Source of the DNA: Acidobacteriota bacterium
GTDB lineage: Bacteria > Acidobacteriota > Terriglobia > Acidiferrales > UBA7541
Length of the DNA: 55,868 nucleotides
Assembly: GCA_023481105.1 (NCBI GenBank)
Contig: JAMCWK010000104.1
Coordinates: 1-55,868 of the forward strand
Direction of reading: 5' to 3'
The position numbers and the translations under genes are program-made. Below, piece by piece: positions 8,989 to 18,768 of this stretch (the first letter of the stretch is position 1; the number at the start of each line of letters is the position of its first letter). Below the pieces are notes generated by a model, which made no database searches, was not told the origin of the DNA, and was given only the letters and a program-made list of their open reading frames with translations.

Positions 8989-10482
8989 TCAGTAAATATT
9001 CGACTCGCGCTTCCGCCCCGTATAGTCGATGTAAACCGTCTTCAGCTCGGTGTAAAAATCAATCGCCACGCGGCCCATTTCCCGCAGACCGACGCCGGTA
9101 GCTTTCATCCCGCCGAACGGTAGCTGCGCTTCGCCGCCCACCGTGGGCGAATTCACATGCGTGATGCCGGTCTCGATTTTGTCGATAAATTCAAATATTT
9201 TCGCCGCATCATTCGTGTAAATGGAGCTCGACAGCCCGTAGCGCACTGAATTCGCCACGCGTAGCGCTTCGTCGAAATCCTTCACGCGAATAATGGAGAG
9301 CACCGGTCCAAAAACCTCGTCCTGCGCGAGTGTGCTGTCCCATTTCACATGGTCGAAAATCGTTGGCGCGACGTAGTAGCCGTTGTAACCCGGCCCGGTT
9401 AGCCGCTCCCCGCCCAACAGCAGCTTCGCTTCTTTCTTCCCGACCTCGATGTAGTGCAAGTCGGTTTTCATTTGCGACTCGTCCACCGCCGGCCCCATGT
9501 CCATGCCCGGGTCGAGCCCGTTGCCTGTCTTCAACTTTTTCGTGCGCTCCACCAGCATGGCCACAAACTCGTCGGCGACTTTTTCTTCCACCACCACGCG
9601 GCTCGTGGCCGTGCAGCGCTGTCCCGTCGAAGCGAACGCGCCAAACACAGTGGACTCCACGGCCAGCGGCAAATCGGCGTCCGCCAGAATCACGATGGGA
9701 TTTTTCCCGCCCATTTCGCACTGGCACTTTTTCATTTTTCGCGCGCCCTGCGCGTAGAGCTCGCAGCCCACTTCGTTCGACCCGGTAAACGACACCGCCT
9801 TCACGTCCGGATGCTGCAGCAGTTCGTCGCCCACTTCGCCACCCGAGCCGACCACCATGTTCGGCACTCCTGCGGATATTCCCGCTTGCTCGAAAATCTC
9901 CGCCACCTTCGCTCCGGTGAACGCGGTCAGCGTGGCCGGCTTGAACACGACGGTATTGCCCGCCACCAGCGCCGGCGCCATCTTCCATACCGGAATGGAC
10001 ACCGGAAAATTCCACGGCGTAATCGCCGCCACCACGCCCAGCGGCTGCTTGATGGTGTACGCAAAATTTTTCGGCAGCTCGCTCGGCACGGTTTCGCCGC
10101 CAATGCGCTTCGATTCTCCGGCCATGAAATCCAGAATGTTCACCGACTTGATCACTTCGCCCAGCGCATCCTTAAATGTTTTGCCTTCTTCGCGCGTCAG
10201 GATGCGCGCCAGCTCGTCCTTCTGTTGGTACATGATGAGAGCGGCCTTGGCGATGATGCGCCCGCGCACCGGAGCCGGCGTATCCCGCCACGCCGCAAAT
10301 GCCGCCTTTGCCGCCGCAATCGCCGCACGCGTCTCCTCGCGCGACGACAGCGGCACCAGTCCTACCACTTCATCCAGGTTTGCCGGGTTGCGCCGCTCGC
10401 TCGTGCGCGTCGCCGCGGACACCACCCACTTCCCGTTGATAAAATTCCTGCAGATTTGTGCCGTCGTCGCCACCGTTGCCAT
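8989..10482 (-). CDS. NAD(P)-dependent aldehyde dehydrogenase (semialdehyde type)
   Basis: 497 residues, full-length ALDH. Catalytic C290 (TGQRC), general base E256 (CEMGGKNP), N158 (TPWNFP) and K181 (FKPA) are in place. The sequence recalls alpha-ketoglutaric-semialdehyde dehydrogenases. In this operon the aminotransferase would turn beta-alanine or 3-aminoisobutyrate into malonate or methylmalonate semialdehyde, so oxidation of those semialdehydes is the natural role. The CoA-acylating alternative is less likely because the sequence is closer to the hydrolytic class. The exact substrate is inference. Confidence 0.93.
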   Translation of the reverse strand: MATVATTAQICRNFINGKWVVSAATRTSERRNPANLDEVVGLVPLSSREETRAAIAAAKAAFAAWRDTPAPVRGRIIAKAALIMYQQKDELARILTREEGKTFKDALGEVIKSVNILDFMAGESKRIGGETVPSELPKNFAYTIKQPLGVVAAITPWNFPVSIPVWKMAPALVAGNTVVFKPATLTAFTGAKVAEIFEQAGISAGVPNMVVGSGGEVGDELLQHPDVKAVSFTGSNEVGCELYAQGARKMKKCQCEMGGKNPIVILADADLPLAVESTVFGAFASTGQRCTATSRVVVEEKVADEFVAMLVERTKKLKTGNGLDPGMDMGPAVDESQMKTDLHYIEVGKKEAKLLLGGERLTGPGYNGYYVAPTIFDHVKWDSTLAQDEVFGPVLSIIRVKDFDEALRVANSVRYGLSSSIYTNDAAKIFEFIDKIETGITHVNSPTVGGEAQLPFGGMKATGVGLREMGRVAIDFYTELKTVYIDYTGRKRESNIY

Positions 10483-10528
10483 TTAGCCCCCTATGAATGT
10501 TCTGCAAACCGAATTTCGATTTTCGTGC

Positions 10529-11845
10529 CTAGACTTTCACTTCTCCAAATGACTTATCCAGAATTCTGATTGCCTCATCCACATCCGCCTTGGCAATATT
10601 GAGCATCGGCGAAATGCGCAGCACATTTCCGTACAACCCGCCCTTGCCGACGAGCAGCCCGTTTTCCCGCGCGCGTTCGATCAATTGCGTTGTCTCCGCC
10701 GGCGCGGGCTCCTTGGTCGTGCGATCCTTCACCAGCTCAAGCCCTTGCATCAGTCCCATCCCCCGGACATCGCCAATCAGCGCATGCTTCTGCTGCAATT
10801 CTTCCAGCTTCCCGCGGAAGTAGCGCCCCACGGTGTCCACGTTCTCGAGCAAATGTTCTTCCTCAATCACATCAATGGTCGCCTTCGCCGCCACCGACGT
10901 CACCGGATTCCCGCCGAATGTGGAAATCGTCAGCCCCTTGAACGTGTCGGCGAGCTGCGCGGTGGTAATCGTTGCGCCGATGGGCACGCCGTTGCCCATG
11001 CCCTTCGCGCACGTAATCATGTCCGGCTCGACCTCCCACTGCTCAATGCCGAACCATTTTTTCCCCGTGCGCCCAAAGCCTGTCTGCACTTCGTCGGCGA
11101 TAAACAGCCCGCCGTAATTCTTCACAATTTTGAAAACCATCTTGAAATATTCCGGCGGCGGCGTGATGAACCCGCCCACGCCTTGGATCGGCTCCGCGAT
11201 GAACGCAGCAATCGTTCCGCTCGTGCCCGTCTGAATCAGGTTTTCCACGTCTTTCGCGCAGGCCACGTTGCAGTCCGGGTACTTCATCCCCAGCGGGCAG
11301 CGGTAACAATACGGATTGATTGCATGCGAGATTCCCACGCTGATGACGCCGGCCTTGCGCCACGGCGCATGTGCCGTCACGGACTTCGCCAGCATGGACC
11401 CGCCGGAGTACGCATGCCGCAGCGCCACGATGTCGTAGCTGCTCGACGCCATCCGCGCCAGCAAAATTGCCGCTTCGTTCGCTTCCGTACCTGAATTGGT
11501 GAAGAAACTCTTCTGCAATTTTCCCGGCGTAATTTGCGCCAGCTTTTCCGCCAGCGCCACGATATGCTCGTTGGGATAAAGCGTCGAGGTGTGCTGGAGC
11601 TTGTCCACCTGCGCCTTGATTTTGCTGGTCACTTTCGGGTTCGCGTGTCCCACGGAAATCGTCAGGATGCCGCCGAAGAAATCCAGATATTTTCGCCCCT
11701 CGAGGTCCCACACGTATTGCATCGAGCCGCGGTCGGCCACCAGTGGCCTTGCGTAGTAATTCGCCACCGCCGGCCACAAAAATTCCTTGTGCTTGCGAAT
11801 CACTTCTTCGCTGCGACTCACTTCCGTTTGTGCTTTCGTCGTCAT
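10529..11845 (-). CDS. class III PLP aminotransferase (beta-alanine/3-aminoisobutyrate type)
   Basis: 438 residues. PLP-binding features: FTNSGTEANEAA near residue 115, D251 in IADEVQTGFGRTG, and the Schiff-base lysine K281 in TCAKGMGNG. It belongs to the omega-aminotransferase group related to AGXT2 and beta-alanine:pyruvate aminotransferase. It would accept the beta-amino acids released by the neighbouring beta-ureidopropionase. A Cys-rich insert (YRCPLG, DCNVAC, residues 180-196) is worth noting. The ATG at 11845 has AAAGGA eight bases upstream; an upstream TTG extension has no support. Confidence 0.93.
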   Translation of the reverse strand: MTTKAQTEVSRSEEVIRKHKEFLWPAVANYYARPLVADRGSMQYVWDLEGRKYLDFFGGILTISVGHANPKVTSKIKAQVDKLQHTSTLYPNEHIVALAEKLAQITPGKLQKSFFTNSGTEANEAAILLARMASSSYDIVALRHAYSGGSMLAKSVTAHAPWRKAGVISVGISHAINPYCYRCPLGMKYPDCNVACAKDVENLIQTGTSGTIAAFIAEPIQGVGGFITPPPEYFKMVFKIVKNYGGLFIADEVQTGFGRTGKKWFGIEQWEVEPDMITCAKGMGNGVPIGATITTAQLADTFKGLTISTFGGNPVTSVAAKATIDVIEEEHLLENVDTVGRYFRGKLEELQQKHALIGDVRGMGLMQGLELVKDRTTKEPAPAETTQLIERARENGLLVGKGGLYGNVLRISPMLNIAKADVDEAIRILDKSFGEVKV

Positions 11846-11946
11846 TTGTCTGTCCTTTGAAACCGGGATAGCCACGATTAAAAACAAACGGCAAAAGTGA
11901 TTCCGTGCGGCCTATTTTCTCTTTTCGCTTTTTCCCAATCCGTGTT

Positions 11947-11966
11947 TATCTGCGTTAATCTGCGGT
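11947..11966. repeat. ATCTGCG heptad repeat
   Basis: Two head-to-tail units (TTATCTGCG then TTAATCTGCGG) just downstream of the beta-ureidopropionase stop. Same unit as at 8948-8974. Confidence 0.55.
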
Positions 11967-11977
11967 TGCATGTGATT

Positions 11978-12883
<906 letters not shown>

Positions 12884-13154
12884 AGGGCACCTCTCCCGGG
12901 GTAAAGATTCGGCAAGTCTATGCTCCAGCGGCCACTTGCGCAAGGCTGTGGGCTCTCCGCGCCGCCTCCCCCGGGCGGGCACGCTTCCTAGTACCCGCCC
13001 CACGTTGGTACTGTTGACACACCTTCAACCTCTTGCGAATCTTTCATTTCTATAGAGTGGTAGGATTACCGGACGGGCGCGGCTGCGTCGCGCCTGCGCG
13101 ATGCGCCACGCACTGCATCGCTTCATGCAATCTTTCTAACTGAGGGATGGCCCG

Positions 13155-14300
13155 GTGCATTTCGAGCTGACCGAAGAACAGCAGAAGCTGCAAAACGGCG
13201 CGATTGAATTTGCCCGCACGGCACTGGCTGAAGGTCTGCGCGCGCGCGACCACAACGAAGAGTTCAGCGCCGAAGGCTGGAAGCGCTGCGCCGAATTCGG
13301 CGTCTTCGGCCTGCCTGTCCCCGCCGAATACGGCGGCCTCGGCCTGGGCATCACCGAAGTCATCGCCGTCATGGAAGGTCTCGGCTATGGCACCGCGGAC
13401 CAAGGTCTGCTTTTCTCCATTAATGCTCACCTTTGGACCAACTCGCTTCCCATTCTCGAATTCGGCACCGAAGAGCAAAAGAAAAAATACCTCCCCGGCC
13501 TTTCCGATGGCTCCTTAATCGGCGCCAACGCCGCCAGCGAGCCCGATGCCGGCTCCGACGTCTTCGCCATGCGCACGCGCGCCGAGCGCCGCGGCGACTC
13601 CTATGTCCTCAACGGCACCAAGATGTTCGTCACCAACGGTCCGGTGGCAAACCTTTTTGTGTCCTACGCTACTTTGGACCCCGCGCTCGGTCCCATGGGC
13701 ATCACCGCGTTCATCATCGAACGCGACACGCCCGGCTTGGTCGTCAGCCGCCACTTGGAAAAGATGGGTTTGCGCACCTCGCCCATTTCCGAAGTGCTCT
13801 TTGACAACTGCAGAATCCCGATTTCCAGCCGCCTCGGCCGCGAGGGTCGCGGCGTGCAGATTTTTGAAAGCGCCATGGAGTGGGAGCGCGGTTGTATCCT
13901 GGCCAGTTGTCTGGGCGTGATGCGTCGCCAGCTCGAGCGCTGCACGTCCTATTCGCAGACTCGCAAGCAATTCGGCAAGCCCATCGGCAAGTTTCAGTCC
14001 GTCGCCAACAAAATTGTGGACATGAAGCTGCGCCTGGACACCAGCCGCCCGCTGGTCTATCGCATTGGCTGGCTGAAGGAGCGCGGCCGTCCGGCGCTGC
14101 TCGAAGCCGCGGTTGCCAAGCTGTATGTTTCCGAGGCGCTGGTGCAGACGTGTCTCGACGCCCTGCAAATCTTCGGCGGCTACGGCTACATGTGCGAGCA
14201 GGAAGTCGAGCGCGAGTTACGCGACGCTATCGGCAGCACGCTTTACTCCGGCACGTCTGAAATTCAACGGAACATCATCGCCAAATGTCTCGGACTCTAG
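13155..14300 (+). CDS. acyl-CoA dehydrogenase-fold oxidase, probably acting on a carrier-bound substrate
   Basis: 381 residues, GTG start with GAGGGATGG upstream. Full acyl-CoA dehydrogenase fold: FAD-binding region NAASEPDAGSD (124-134), VTNGP (159-163), RKQFGKPIGKFQSV (270-283), GTSEIQRNIIA at the end. Two candidate catalytic bases exist: E244 in MEWERG, the isovaleryl-CoA-dehydrogenase position, and E348 (YGYMCEQ), the common position. Stretches such as SINAHLW, NAASEPDAGSD, EWERGC and KFQSVANKIVDMKLR resemble, from memory, prolyl-carrier-protein dehydrogenases of pyrrole biosynthesis (PigA/RedW/PltE type). It is the first gene of a cassette with a carrier protein and an adenylation enzyme. 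Function on a carrier-bound aminoacyl group is inference. Confidence 0.88.
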   Translation: MHFELTEEQQKLQNGAIEFARTALAEGLRARDHNEEFSAEGWKRCAEFGVFGLPVPAEYGGLGLGITEVIAVMEGLGYGTADQGLLFSINAHLWTNSLPILEFGTEEQKKKYLPGLSDGSLIGANAASEPDAGSDVFAMRTRAERRGDSYVLNGTKMFVTNGPVANLFVSYATLDPALGPMGITAFIIERDTPGLVVSRHLEKMGLRTSPISEVLFDNCRIPISSRLGREGRGVQIFESAMEWERGCILASCLGVMRRQLERCTSYSQTRKQFGKPIGKFQSVANKIVDMKLRLDTSRPLVYRIGWLKERGRPALLEAAVAKLYVSEALVQTCLDALQIFGGYGYMCEQEVERELRDAIGSTLYSGTSEIQRNIIAKCLGL

Positions 14301-15658
14301 CTTATTTTCCAGCTTTCCTGCGGCCGTTGTTCCTCGTCTCGGCCGCTGCCGCTCAGGGCGGAGTTGCTCCTGCCAGCGCGGATGCCGCACTCGACCCGCG
14401 TGTCGCGCGCGCGAAGCCGCAGGCGGGACCTTATTTCTTTCTGCTCGCCCAACTCGGTCTGCTGCTTCTGACGATTTCCGTATATCGCCTGGAAGAGCCG
14501 GTCTTCGTTTGGGTGGCCGCGCTGATTTTCGCCGGATTTGCCGTCCACTATTGGCTGCCCTTTCGTTTTAAGGAACCGTTTTGGATTGCGCTTTCCGTCG
14601 TTGGCGCCTTCGCTTTTTTTGGCTTGTTCATTGCGTCCTTGCTGCTGGCTACGGGGCTCGTCCTGTTCGGCATACTTTGGCTGCCGCTGCAATTTCGTTG
14701 GCGGTTGGCGTTGCTGACCGGCGCCTTTGCCGTTCTGATGCTTCTCCGCGCGCAACACGGCCTGCCCATCCCAAGTCGATTCTGGGCCGTGTTTGGCGCG
14801 CTGTTCATGTTTCGCATCATCGTGTACCTCTACGACCAGAGCCACGAAAAAAAGAAGCCCAGCTTGCAGGAGTTTCTCAGCTACTTCTACCTGCTGCCCA
14901 ATTTCTATTTCTTGCTGTTCCCGGTCATTGATTTCCGCACCATGCGCCGCAGCTACTTCGAAAAGGATATTCACGAAGTAGCGCAGCAGGGCATCGCCTG
15001 GATGGCCCGCGGTGCCGTGCATCTAGTCCTCTATCGCTTCGTGTACCACCTGAACGGCAGAATCCTTGGCGACAACATCACCTCGTTTCCTTCTTTGCTC
15101 GCCACGATGTTTCTCACCTATCTGCTCTATCTCCGCGTTTCGGGACAGTTCCACATCATCGTGGGCATGCTGCACCTGTTCGGCTACAACTTGCCGGAAA
15201 CCAACCGCCGCTATCTGCTGGCTTCCAGCTTCACCGACTACTGGCGCCGCATCAACATCTATTGGAAAGATTTCATGGTGAAGGTCGTGTATTTCCCGGT
15301 GTACTTCCGCCTGCGCAAGGGCGGGGAAGCGCGCGCGCAGGTCCTAGCCACGGCAGCGGTTTTTCTCGTCACCTGGTTTCTGCATGGCTACCAGCAGTTC
15401 TGGCTCAGCGGAGAATTTCTGTTCCGCTGGACCGACGCCGTTTTTTGGACCGCGCTGGGTCTCCTGGTCATTTTCAATGTGCTATACGAATTGAAGCATC
15501 GCAGCGTAGCCGCCAAAGCAGCGCCACAGCCTTTTTTGTTGCGTGCCGTCCGCGTGGCCGGAATGCTCCTGCTGATTACAACCCTTTGGTCGTTGTGGAA
15601 TGCCGCCTCGCTGTCGGAGTGGCTGGATCTGGTCACGTGGTGGAAAATAGGTATCTGA
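14285..15658 (+). CDS. MBOAT-family membrane O-acyltransferase (DltB/AlgI-like)
   Basis: 457 residues with about ten to eleven membrane segments. The diagnostic region is SFTDYWRRINIYWKDF followed by VYFPVYFRLRKG (about residues 315-350), matching the SDFWRRW...YIPL signature of DltB/AlgI proteins, and the catalytic histidine H367 in TWFLHGYQQFW. Members move an acyl or aminoacyl group from a cytosolic carrier to an extracytoplasmic acceptor. The start overlaps the dehydrogenase stop by 16 bases, and the carrier-protein gene starts ten bases after its stop, so transfer from that carrier is the natural proposal. The acceptor is unknown. Confidence 0.86.
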   Translation: MSRTLAYFPAFLRPLFLVSAAAAQGGVAPASADAALDPRVARAKPQAGPYFFLLAQLGLLLLTISVYRLEEPVFVWVAALIFAGFAVHYWLPFRFKEPFWIALSVVGAFAFFGLFIASLLLATGLVLFGILWLPLQFRWRLALLTGAFAVLMLLRAQHGLPIPSRFWAVFGALFMFRIIVYLYDQSHEKKKPSLQEFLSYFYLLPNFYFLLFPVIDFRTMRRSYFEKDIHEVAQQGIAWMARGAVHLVLYRFVYHLNGRILGDNITSFPSLLATMFLTYLLYLRVSGQFHIIVGMLHLFGYNLPETNRRYLLASSFTDYWRRINIYWKDFMVKVVYFPVYFRLRKGGEARAQVLATAAVFLVTWFLHGYQQFWLSGEFLFRWTDAVFWTALGLLVIFNVLYELKHRSVAAKAAPQPFLLRAVRVAGMLLLITTLWSLWNAASLSEWLDLVTWWKIGI

Positions 15659-15668
15659 GAGGATCCCA

Positions 15669-15926
15669 ATGTCCGATCAAACTGAAAAAATTCGCGCCTT
15701 CATTCTCGCGGAGTTCCTCCCGGGAGAATCTCCCGCCAATCTCCGCGACGATACCCCGCTGCGTACCAGCGGCATCCTCGACTCCCTCGCCACGCTGCGC
15801 GTCGTCAGTTTCGTCGAGGAACAATTCGGAATCGAAGTCGAAGCCCACGAAGCCGGCGTCGAAAACTTCGATCGCATCGCGGACATCTCCGCGTTTATTG
15901 ACCGCAAGCGCGCGGCGAAATCTTGA
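15669..15926 (+). CDS. acyl/peptidyl carrier protein (DltC-like)
   Basis: 85 residues, acidic, four-helix carrier-protein size. The 4'-phosphopantetheine attachment serine is S39 in SGILDSLATL. The Leu after Ser and the preceding Asp are the usual carrier-protein context. GAGGATCC precedes the ATG. It sits between the MBOAT acyltransferase and the adenylation enzyme and overlaps the latter's open frame, as expected for the carrier loaded by that enzyme. A separate phosphopantetheinyl transferase must act on it; none is in the window. Confidence 0.92.
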   Translation: MSDQTEKIRAFILAEFLPGESPANLRDDTPLRTSGILDSLATLRVVSFVEEQFGIEVEAHEAGVENFDRIADISAFIDRKRAAKS

Positions 15927-15937
15927 GGAGCGCTGAC

Positions 15938-17536
15938 TTGACTGTTCCGTCCAATGAGCTCCATCTGGCAGCCTATCTGGAAGCAAGCGCGCAGCGCTTT
16001 CCCGAGCGCACGGCCGTGGTCAGCCCCGACGGCAGCTCCATCACCTACCGCCAATTGAACGAACAGGCGGATCGCGTCGCTGCGTTTCTCGTTCGCCGGG
16101 GCGTGCAGCCCGGCGACCGCGTCGGCCTGCTCCTGCCGAAAAGCAAGGAAGGCGTCACCGCCATTTTCGGAATTCTGAAAGCCCGCGCGGCTTACGTCCC
16201 TGCCGACTACACCGCACCGGCCACGCGGCTGCGTGCTATTTACGCCGATTGCCAGGTCCGCGCTATTTTCATTCACGCCAGCGTGCTAGCCGTTTTGGCT
16301 GAAGCGCCGCCCGAAGCTCGCCCGGATACCATTGTCGTTCTCGGTTGCTCCGCGGCGGACGCCCGCGCACAGGGTCTCGACGCTGTGGTGGATTGGGAAG
16401 AGGTGCTTTCGGAGCAGAGTCGTGTGGACACCTCCACTTCTCGCTCCCTCGACGATCTTGCGTTCATCCTTTACACGTCCGGCTCCACCGGCATTCCCAA
16501 GGGCGTCATGCTCAGCCAGCGCAACGCCACCAGCCTCGCCGAATGGGCCTCCAGCGTTTATCAACCCTCGCAAGAGGATCGCTTCAGCAACCATCCTCCC
16601 TTTCACTTTGACATGTCCGTGCAGGATCTTTATCCCGCAATAAAGCACGCCGCTGCGCTTTACCTCGTCTCCGAAGAGTTGGGCAAGGATCCTCGCCAGC
16701 TTGCTCTCTTCATCTCCGAGAATCGCCTGACGATTTGGTATTCCACTCCCTCCATCCTCACCATGCTTGCCGAGTACGGAAACCTGCGCAAGGTGAGTCT
16801 GGATTCGCTGCGCATCGTTGGTTTTGCCGGAGAAGTTTTTCCGGTGAAGCATCTCCGAAAGCTCGTCGATTTGGTGCCGCACCCGGCCTATTACAATTTC
16901 TATGGTCCCACGGAGACCAACGTCTGCACCTTTGCGAGCATCCCTAAGCCCGTTCCTGCAAATCGCACGGAGCCTTTCCCCATCGGCCCCGCCTGTTATC
17001 ACTGCACTCCGCTCGTCCTCGACCAAAACGGCGCCGAGGTGAATCCCGGTGAGGAAGGGCTTCTCTACATCTCCGGTCCTTCTGTATTTCTTGGCTACTG
17101 GAACCGTCCGAAAGAGAACGCCGCCGCTTTCCTCGAACGCAACGGCCGCCGCTGGTACAACACCGGTGATGTCGTTCGTGAGGACAAGGAGCTTGGCTTC
17201 ATCTACCTCGGTCGCCGCGACCGCATGGTCAAGCGCCGCGGCTTCCGCATCGAGCTCGATGATGTGCAGAGCGGCCTGTATCGCCACAAAGGACTCCGCG
17301 AAGTCGCTGTGATTGCCGTGCCTGATGCCGATTCCGGCGTCAAAATCATCGCCTATTTGTCTGCGCACGATCCCGCAAAGAAACCTTCGATCATCGAGCT
17401 CAAAACTTTTTGCAACCAGGAACTTCCTTATTATATGAGCCCGGACGTCTTCATTTATCTCGACGCCCTGCCGCGCACCTCCACCGACAAAGTGAATTTC
17501 CCGGCCCTGAAGGCGGCTTTCCTCGAGGGCAAGTGA
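15938..17536 (+). CDS. amino-acid adenylation enzyme (DltA / prolyl-AMP ligase-like)
   Basis: 532 residues, ANL superfamily stand-alone adenylation protein. P-loop YTSGSTGIPKG (179-189), D225 in FHFDMSVQD, the position that binds the substrate alpha-amino group in amino-acid-activating members, YNFYGPTETN near 325, YNTGD near 408 and the C-terminal catalytic lysine K518 (STDKVNF). It should activate an amino acid and load the carrier protein encoded just upstream. The side chain cannot be read safely; D-alanine and L-proline are the obvious candidates. I use the TTG at 15938, seven bases after GAGGAG; the frame also opens at a TTG at 15923. Confidence 0.9.
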   Translation: MTVPSNELHLAAYLEASAQRFPERTAVVSPDGSSITYRQLNEQADRVAAFLVRRGVQPGDRVGLLLPKSKEGVTAIFGILKARAAYVPADYTAPATRLRAIYADCQVRAIFIHASVLAVLAEAPPEARPDTIVVLGCSAADARAQGLDAVVDWEEVLSEQSRVDTSTSRSLDDLAFILYTSGSTGIPKGVMLSQRNATSLAEWASSVYQPSQEDRFSNHPPFHFDMSVQDLYPAIKHAAALYLVSEELGKDPRQLALFISENRLTIWYSTPSILTMLAEYGNLRKVSLDSLRIVGFAGEVFPVKHLRKLVDLVPHPAYYNFYGPTETNVCTFASIPKPVPANRTEPFPIGPACYHCTPLVLDQNGAEVNPGEEGLLYISGPSVFLGYWNRPKENAAAFLERNGRRWYNTGDVVREDKELGFIYLGRRDRMVKRRGFRIELDDVQSGLYRHKGLREVAVIAVPDADSGVKIIAYLSAHDPAKKPSIIELKTFCNQELPYYMSPDVFIYLDALPRTSTDKVNFPALKAAFLEGK

Positions 17537-18768
17537 TGCATTTGTTCAGGCGCATTCTCGTCCCCGTGCTTTCGCTCTCAGTTCTCCTGGGCGCTGCCTG
17601 GCTCATGCCGAAGCTGCGCGCCCTTCCCGGCGGTCCGCTGTTGAATCGCACCTTCGAAAAGCTGCGCAGTCGCGAACTGAATGCTCGCGATCTCGACAAC
17701 CTCACTGCCGGCTATTACGAGGCGTTAATCCAGGAAGGCTCGCTGGCGGCCGCTGGCGGCGGTTTGTTCAGTCGTTTTGCGGAATCGGAAAAGGTTGCCG
17801 ACCGGCTGGCGGAGATGGACTCTCGGAGTAGGCGCCCTGCCCCGTATCTGGTCTGGGAATACAAGCCAAACCTCAACGTGCGCATCGAGGGGTTGCAGGG
17901 AGACTTAATCACCAACAGTCACGGCATGCCAGACCATGAATATGCCTTGGAAAAACCACCCGGCACGCGGCGCATCGCCGTACTGGGTGACTCCATCACA
18001 CGAGGCTGGGGCGTTCCCTTTGGCGGGAGTTTTGAAGCCTTGCTGGAAGACCGCCTGAACGCTGAGCACACCAACGATCAGGTTCGCAAATTCGAACTCT
18101 TGAATTTTTCCGTCGGCGGCTATCGCATCACGCAGACCTTAGCGGTAGCTCTCGACAAGGCTCCGCGCTTCCAACCCGATGTTTATTTAGTCGGGATCTC
18201 TGATGTCACCATCCTTCGTCGCTGGGGATCCCATTTGACGTTGCTCGTGCAATCGGGCGGCGATCTACGCTTCGACTACCTGCGCCAGGTGGTGCAGCGT
18301 GCCGCAGTGCGCCCCGATGACAAAACGGAAATTTTCCCCGCCAAGCTCGCCCCCTATCGGCTTCCCACCATTCGCTGGGTCATTGGCGAGATTAAATCCA
18401 GCGTGGAACGCAGTGGCGCAAAAGTGATTTTGTATTTGGTTCCTTCGGTCAGCGATTCGCGGCTGACCCGCAGCGGATTCCAGGGCATCCCGGAAATAGC
18501 CAGCGAATACGGCTTGCCTTTGCTGGACCTGACGGACACGTTCGAACACATCGAAGACTTGGAAGTCCTGCGCATTGGCGGCAGGGACCGCCATCCCAAC
18601 GAACGCGGGCATCGCCTGCTCTACGAAAATCTGTACCGGAAAATTCAAGCAGACCCGGAAATCTCCCGCTCCATTTTTGGATCGGAGTCGATTCCACCTG
18701 CTACTACGGTTGGCGCCAGTGCTGCTTCTTCTGCACGCTCCACCGTCACGAAGGAAACAAAGCGTTGA
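17536..18768 (+). CDS. membrane-anchored SGNH/GDSL hydrolase-fold protein, copy 1 (DltD-like role)
   Basis: 410 residues. One N-terminal membrane anchor (residues 6-24), then an extracytoplasmic SGNH domain: nucleophile S153 in LGDSITRGWG and the C-terminal DRHPNERGH motif with H353. The start overlaps the adenylation-enzyme stop by one base (TGATG). In Dlt and alginate or PG acetylation systems, a single-span SGNH protein completes acyl transfer outside the membrane; position and topology suggest the same here. The C-terminal 25 residues are a low-complexity Ala/Ser/Thr tail. The next gene is a clear paralogue. Confidence 0.88.
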   Translation: MHLFRRILVPVLSLSVLLGAAWLMPKLRALPGGPLLNRTFEKLRSRELNARDLDNLTAGYYEALIQEGSLAAAGGGLFSRFAESEKVADRLAEMDSRSRRPAPYLVWEYKPNLNVRIEGLQGDLITNSHGMPDHEYALEKPPGTRRIAVLGDSITRGWGVPFGGSFEALLEDRLNAEHTNDQVRKFELLNFSVGGYRITQTLAVALDKAPRFQPDVYLVGISDVTILRRWGSHLTLLVQSGGDLRFDYLRQVVQRAAVRPDDKTEIFPAKLAPYRLPTIRWVIGEIKSSVERSGAKVILYLVPSVSDSRLTRSGFQGIPEIASEYGLPLLDLTDTFEHIEDLEVLRIGGRDRHPNERGHRLLYENLYRKIQADPEISRSIFGSESIPPATTVGASAASSARSTVTKETKR